Made by a program: the position numbers and the translations under genes. A stretch of 64,000 nt of DNA, taken from the NCBI GenBank assembly GCA_002316315.1, contig DCDG01000022.1, forward strand, positions 186,001 to 250,000, read 5' to 3'. The stretch comes from Candidatus Aminicenantes bacterium UBA1061. Lineage in GTDB: Bacteria > Acidobacteriota > Aminicenantia > Aminicenantales > Saccharicenantaceae. Below the pieces are notes generated by a model. That model searched no databases. It was not told where the DNA came from and worked only from the letters and a program-made list of their open reading frames with translations. Positions 60,415-64,000 of this stretch are shown here, one piece after another (position 1 is the stretch's first letter; the number at the start of each line of letters is the position of its first letter).

Positions 60415-61072
60415 AGGTGGAGCCGGGTGGAAAAAAGGCTTTCTGTTCATTATCTGTCTGGCTAGCCTGGTCGCTTCCACCTGTTCTTATCTGGGTTATT
60501 ATCATTTCAATCTTTACGAGTCCGAAAAGCGGTCGATGCGTAGTGTCGAAAGAGACTTCGAAAAATTACAGGGGACACTTCAGAAAGCGGTTAGCTGGTA
60601 TCCTTCACCTGAATTTTATTTAGAACTCGGCCGGCTACGTTTGTTAAGAGCTATGGGGGAAATCGAATTCGGTCAGCCAGAAGAAAGCGAATTCTATCTC
60701 AACCAGGCCTCAGAGGCTTTAAAGCGAGCTGTTTACCTCCGGCCAGTTGATTATGCTGCTTTCTGGGAACTCAGCAAGGCCTATTTCCTGATGAACTATC
60801 CGTTGCCTATTTATGCCGACAAAGGCCGGCAGCTCTGCTGGGAAGCCATCAAAAGGGCTCCTCATGATGAGTTTCTTGTCAGCAATGCCCTGGTCGTCTT
60901 TTTTGAGCAGTGGTTGCTTCTCTCTGAGGAAGAAAAGACTAATATTGAACAGAAAATAAAAGATATGGAGGTAGGTAATCCTGGTTTTCTTGAACGCTTT
61001 AAGAGGAAATGGCGTATCGGACACGGAGAAGAAACAGAGTTCACTCTACGCCTTAAAGAATTAGGTTTTTAG
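60407..61072 (+). CDS. Membrane-anchored TPR-like protein of the polysaccharide cluster
   Basis: 221 residues from the ATG at 60407 (a GTG at 60398 is an alternative with AGAGG upstream). One N-terminal TM helix (about 13-30, FLFIICLASLVASTCSYL) and an extracytoplasmic helical domain with repeats resembling TPRs (LYLGRLRLLRAM-type helices, ASEALKRAVYLRPVDYAAFWELSKAYFL, RGRQLCWEAIKRAPHDEF-type). Partial homology with the tail seen in other O-antigen ligase neighbours. Overlaps the polymerase gene by 8 bases, so they are coupled. Confidence 0.6.
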   Translation: MTKGGAGWKKGFLFIICLASLVASTCSYLGYYHFNLYESEKRSMRSVERDFEKLQGTLQKAVSWYPSPEFYLELGRLRLLRAMGEIEFGQPEESEFYLNQASEALKRAVYLRPVDYAAFWELSKAYFLMNYPLPIYADKGRQLCWEAIKRAPHDEFLVSNALVVFFEQWLLLSEEEKTNIEQKIKDMEVGNPGFLERFKRKWRIGHGEETEFTLRLKELGF

Positions 61073-61273
61073 CGTGTAAACCGTTTGTTCTTTTAAGTTA
61101 CAGATCCTCAATCCAGGCAGGGAGTGACAGGATTTGGCCGATAACAGGCTGATCATATACTTGCTGAAAAGCGCTCTGTTCCGATAGATGCTACCTTCAG
61201 AAGAGTAAAAGTCTGGCCAGAAAAAGGAACCATAAGCAGCTATGATAATAGGATAGAAAGGGAAAGATTAATC

Positions 61274-61858
61274 GTGAAAAACAGAAGATTAGGCAGAAGT
61301 TTTTATCAACAGCCCACATTAAAAGTTGCTCATGAACTGCTGGGCAAATATATCGTGAGAAAAGTCGGCTCAAAAAAACTTACCGGTAAAATCGTCGAGA
61401 CGGAAGCTTATATCGGGCCTCAAGATAAGGCATCACATGCTTACGGAGGCAAGGTAACTCCCCGAAACAGGGTAGAATATGAAGAAGGTGGGCATGTTTA
61501 TATTTATTTGGTGTATGGCATGTACTGGCAATTAAATATCATTACCAGCCTTGCAGGAAAACCGGAGTGTGTCTTAATCAGGGCACTGGAAGTGCCAGGG
61601 GAAAATAAAGACATTGCTTCAGGGCCAGGCAAGCTCTGTCGCTATCTACAGCTGGACAAATCTTTTTACGCGGAAGATTTGACCAGATCAAAGAGGATGT
61701 GGATAGAGGAGAGAGGAGAGACAGTCGGTCCTGCTCAAATCGAGAGGACGCCCAGAATAGGAATTGATTATGCCGGGCCTGACTGGTCTCAGAAAAAATG
61801 GCGGTTTCTGATTAAACCCAAAAAAAATAAGAGGCAGATGAAAAGGAAATTAGAGTGA
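61274..61858 (+). CDS. 3-methyladenine DNA glycosylase (AAG/MPG family)
   Basis: Excises alkylated purines in base excision repair. 194 residues, GTG start. Motifs: FYQQPTLKVAHELLGK near 10, GKIVETEAYIGPQDKASHAYGGKVTPRN (with the catalytic Glu in VETEAY), GHVYIYLVYGMYWQLNIIT, ECVLIRALEV and SGPGKLCRYLQL. Typical length for bacterial AAGs. Its end overlaps the GTG of the GH5 gene by 4 bases, an odd functional pairing. Confidence 0.92.
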   Translation: MKNRRLGRSFYQQPTLKVAHELLGKYIVRKVGSKKLTGKIVETEAYIGPQDKASHAYGGKVTPRNRVEYEEGGHVYIYLVYGMYWQLNIITSLAGKPECVLIRALEVPGENKDIASGPGKLCRYLQLDKSFYAEDLTRSKRMWIEERGETVGPAQIERTPRIGIDYAGPDWSQKKWRFLIKPKKNKRQMKRKLE

Positions 61859-63024
61859 AAAAGGGTATAAGAAAATTAACAGTTCTTTTCGTCTTATGTT
61901 TAAGTTCGTGTCTTCTGGCTAATTCTTATGGAACTGAGGTCAAGGAAGGTCAGGACTCAGTCTCAGCCGGCCGCTATCGTCATTTTCTTCGCGGGATAAA
62001 CTTGCCTTACTGGTTCTGGCTGAATCAAAGTGAGGTGCAACCACTAGAGAAAAGGTTTTCCTCAGCTGATCTCAAGTTAATCAAAAGCCTGGGCTTGACC
62101 TTTGTCAGGATTCCGGTTGATATGGCTAATCTTTATGACCCGGGCCGGGAAGATAAACTCAATCCAAGCGCCCTCCAGATTTTGCTCTCAGGGATAGCAA
62201 AGATCCTGAAAAGCGGCCTGGCCGTGAATTTTGATCTTCACAGCATTTCACAGGAGTCCGGTGGTTCCAATTATTCTGGTCCTCTTGGTCAGGACGAGAA
62301 ATTCACAGCCGAATTTATTAATTTCTGGCAGCATCTGGCTGAGAAGCTGGCTATTTTTGACCCTGACAGGCTGTTGATTGAGCCGATGAATGAACCGGTT
62401 TTTCTGGGTGAGGAATATAAATGGCCACCAATTCAAAAAGAATTGCTTCAAGCCATAAGAGAAAAATTGCCTGAACATACCCTTTTAGCGACAGGTGCCT
62501 TCTGGTCCAATCTCCCGGGATTGCTCGCCTTAGAGCCAGTTGATGATCCTAATGTCTGGTATAACTTTCATTTTTATGAGCCTCATATCTTTACTCACCA
62601 GGGAGCAACCTGGGGGGCAGACTATGATAAATATCTAAGACATGTACCATATCCATCATCTCCAGAGTCGGTTGAACAGGCCATTTTGCTGGTCGAAAAT
62701 GACACTCTAAAACAATATTTGCGGGACTATGGGGAACAAGGCTGGAAAGGTCAAAAGATAGAAGCAGAAATTCTCAAGGCAGTAGCCTGGGCAGAAAAAT
62801 ATGGAGTCAGGTTGCTGTGCAACGAATTTGGTGCCTATCGAGACTATTGTTTGCCACCTTTTCGGCAAGCCTGGATAAGAGATGTCAGGCTGGCGCTCGA
62901 GAAGTATCAGATCGGCTGGGCTATGTGGGAATTTGATGGAAGTTTTGGCCTGGTTTTCCGGGAAAATGGGCGGGCGGTCGTCGATAAGGATATAGTTTCA
63001 GCCCTTGGTTTAAAGCTCAGATGA
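61855..63024 (+). CDS. Secreted GH5-family glycoside hydrolase
   Basis: 389 residues, GTG start. Signal peptide (MKKGIRKLTVLFVLCLSSCLLANSYG; the SSC could be a lipobox-like site but lacks a good match). The mature protein is a TIM barrel: FLRGINLPYWFW, LGLTFVRIPVDM, GLAVNFDLHSIS, acid/base Glu near 179 in IEPMNEP, VWYNFHFYEPHIFTHQG and nucleophile Glu near 324 in LCNEFGAY, then IGWAMWEFDGSFGLV. Both catalytic glutamates are present. Likely substrate a beta-1,4-glucan or mannan; not determinable here. Confidence 0.88.
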   Translation: MKKGIRKLTVLFVLCLSSCLLANSYGTEVKEGQDSVSAGRYRHFLRGINLPYWFWLNQSEVQPLEKRFSSADLKLIKSLGLTFVRIPVDMANLYDPGREDKLNPSALQILLSGIAKILKSGLAVNFDLHSISQESGGSNYSGPLGQDEKFTAEFINFWQHLAEKLAIFDPDRLLIEPMNEPVFLGEEYKWPPIQKELLQAIREKLPEHTLLATGAFWSNLPGLLALEPVDDPNVWYNFHFYEPHIFTHQGATWGADYDKYLRHVPYPSSPESVEQAILLVENDTLKQYLRDYGEQGWKGQKIEAEILKAVAWAEKYGVRLLCNEFGAYRDYCLPPFRQAWIRDVRLALEKYQIGWAMWEFDGSFGLVFRENGRAVVDKDIVSALGLKLR

Positions 63025-63049
63025 AACCCTTATGAGTCTTAAAGGAAGC

Positions 63050-63490
63050 TCAACCAGAGATCAGAACTTTATAAGAATCGCAGATCTCTTTAAATTTGTC
63101 TTTGACTTCCTTGGGGAGAGAAGAGGTTGAGATGCGGGGGAATAGTTTGAGGCGTGAAATTTGTTCAAGGTAATATTCTACCTGTTCAATTTTTCCTAGC
63201 TGATGGGCGGAGACAGTTATATAAGCATAAGCCTGACCAAGGAGATCTGGCTCATCCAGCAAGCCGAAGGCAGCGATCTTAAAATTCTCGAAAGCCTTTT
63301 TATAATCTCCACGGCTAAAGTTAGCGCTGGCTTCTTCAAAAACCTTGAGATAGAATGGATCAATTACTGGCTGCCGCCCGGTTGAAGTTGATTGAGCGGC
63401 GAGTTTGCCGCTGTTACCAGCCAGAAAGACAATAAAAAGGCAGGTCGTAATTATAGGTAGAAGAGACCTTCTAAGGCGGCGAGCGATCAA
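63050..63490 (-). CDS. Small secreted TPR-like protein
   Basis: 146 residues. TTG start with GGAGGAGGGAAG immediately upstream, the strongest ribosome-binding site in this area. Signal peptide ends near 33 (KLAAQ). Helical repeat-like pattern follows (FEEASANFSRGDYKKAFENFKIAAFGLLDEPDLLGQAYAYIT, HQLGKIEQVEYYLEQI). Function unknown; it is divergent from atpZ and convergent with the GH5 gene. Confidence 0.65.
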   Translation of the reverse strand: MIARRLRRSLLPIITTCLFIVFLAGNSGKLAAQSTSTGRQPVIDPFYLKVFEEASANFSRGDYKKAFENFKIAAFGLLDEPDLLGQAYAYITVSAHQLGKIEQVEYYLEQISRLKLFPRISTSSLPKEVKDKFKEICDSYKVLISG

Positions 63491-63531
63491 CTTCCCTCCT
63501 CCATGGCTGGTAAGATTTCACCCTTTTTCTG

Positions 63532-63561
63532 TTGAAAAGGCAACAGGCTAAGATTTATTAT
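63532..63561 (+). promoter_or_regulatory. Possible promoter for the atp operon
   Basis: TTGAAA (63532-63537), 18-base spacer, TATTAT (63556-63561), about 63 bases before the atpZ start in a very AT-rich stretch. Confidence 0.4.
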
Positions 63562-63623
63562 TTAATAATATTATAATAATAATTGCAAGCCAAAGGCAAC
63601 TTTACTTCAGGGAGAAAGAATTC

Positions 63624-63869
63624 TTGGTTCGTCCTGATTTCAAAAAAATATCGGCTATCTCTTCTCTGGCACTAATTCTGCCCTCATCAATCGCGGTTGG
63701 GCTGGCCATCGGTTATCTCCTTGATGGCTGGCTTAAAACCGAGCCGTACATGTTGCTTATATGGCTTCTGTTCGGGATAATATCAGGGTTATTAAATCTT
63801 TTCCGGGGAATAAGAAAATATTTAAAGGAAAATGAGGGTGCGGACACCAATAATAATGTGGGTGAGTGA
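63624..63869 (+). CDS. F0F1 ATPase assembly protein AtpZ-like
   Basis: 81 residues. Two transmembrane helices (about 11-32 and 41-60) separated by a short loop: SSLALILPSSIAVGLAIGYLLDGWLKTEP and YMLLIWLLFGIISGLLNLFRGIRKYLKEN, the AtpZ/AtpI pattern. TTG start with GGGAGAAAG upstream. It is followed by a partial atpI-like gene, so an ATP synthase operon probably begins here and continues to the right. Confidence 0.8.
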   Translation: MVRPDFKKISAISSLALILPSSIAVGLAIGYLLDGWLKTEPYMLLIWLLFGIISGLLNLFRGIRKYLKENEGADTNNNVGE

Positions 63870-63881
63870 ATTAGGTGTGAT

Positions 63882-64000
63882 ATGGAAGAAAAAAAATCAG
63901 CTGATCTTTTCGAAAAATCTTTGAAAAGGGTTCCGGTGGAGACCGCACTCATAGGTTTTCTGGTCTCGCTCGTAATCCTGATATTTTTTGATCCGGCTTC
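63882..64000 (+). CDS. ATP synthase subunit I-like, 5' part only
   Basis: Starts at 63882 (AGGTGTGAT upstream) and runs off the right edge in frame for 39 codons: MEEKKSADLFEKSLKRVPVETAL, then a hydrophobic helix (IGFLVSLVILIFFD). Short, but position after atpZ and the helix suit AtpI. The call rests on context. Confidence 0.5.
   Translation, partial: MEEKKSADLFEKSLKRVPVETALIGFLVSLVILIFFDPA

Noticed and set aside
61088..61245. Minus-strand coding-like stretch with residues such as QPVIGQILSLPAWIEDL
   Set aside because: Interrupted by stops in each frame and no family recognised; at most a faint gene remnant.
1..64000. CRISPR array, phage genes or insertion sequence
   Set aside because: No regularly spaced repeats, transposase or phage structural gene was found on either strand.

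Overview
The window is a stretch of chromosome from a diderm (LPS-type, Gram-negative) bacterium. It contains lptD, a LolB-like lipoprotein, an Mla-type lipid transporter, a heptosyltransferase-family enzyme, outer-membrane barrels and a Wza/Wzc capsule export set. Base composition is roughly even and the genes are tightly packed with Shine-Dalgarno sites; GTG and TTG starts occur. Gene order mixes widespread blocks (ispE-tRNA-Gln-prs-rplY-pth-rpsF-rpsR-rplI-dnaB; radA-yacL-ispF; dprA-topA-xer). From general impression only, I suspect an Acidobacteriota/Aminicenantes-like lineage; nothing in the window proves this. There is no CRISPR array, phage or intact insertion sequence.

Layout. 1-6500: the 5' part of dnaA (minus strand, running off the left edge) with a cluster of DnaA boxes at its head, then rpmB, a bifunctional Rel (p)ppGpp enzyme, a GT9 glycosyltransferase, an FmdB zinc ribbon, an unlisted 39-residue membrane peptide, and a Memo-AMMECR1 fusion that carries a signal peptide. 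6500-19240: a long plus-strand block starting at a strong promoter (6522-6550): a small membrane protein, LolB-like lipoprotein, ispE, tRNA-Gln, prs, rplY, pth, rpsF/rpsR/rplI, dnaB, mlaEFD, radA, a YacL-like PIN-TRAM membrane protein and ispF. 19250-27470: a large NAD-glutamate dehydrogenase with a long leader. Convergent to it is a phosphate-uptake operon (Rrf2 regulator, phosphate-selective porin, pstS, pstC, pstA, pstB) that lacks phoU and is headed by an Rrf2 gene with a perfect palindromic operator.

27600-36100: a DUF1573 protein, a DUF167 protein, a tandem universal stress protein, dprA, topA, a Xer recombinase, a strong bidirectional terminator, a secreted ComEA-like protein, rdgB and an MgtC-like membrane protein. 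36400-48000: an accessory-looking region with a DUF5700-like metallopeptidase, a decayed SAM methyltransferase, a DMT exporter, a trio of unusual genes (TIM-barrel-like lipoprotein, neutral-ceramidase-like hydrolase, glutamine-amidotransferase-like protein), enolase, an SH3/outer-membrane protein, and the remnant of a sodium:neurotransmitter-type symporter whose 31-residue small subunit still looks intact. 48000-64000: purF, an SDR-type epimerase homologue lacking the catalytic Ser and Tyr, lptD, a seven-gene polysaccharide export/polymerisation cluster (outer-membrane barrel, Wza-like, Wzc-like tyrosine kinase, PHP tyrosine phosphatase, carboxypeptidase-regulatory-like protein, Wzy-like polymerase/ligase, TPR protein), a 3-methyladenine DNA glycosylase, a secreted GH5 glycosidase, and the start of an ATP synthase operon (atpZ and a partial atpI-like gene).

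Main items for follow-up: the decayed symporter beside its intact micro-subunit, the Rrf2-headed phosphate operon, the secreted Memo-AMMECR1 fusion, the SDR with a destroyed active site, the 39-residue peptide, the 127-nt LolB/ispE overlap, and the lipoprotein/ceramidase/amidotransferase trio. I did not find a system I can call new with confidence.
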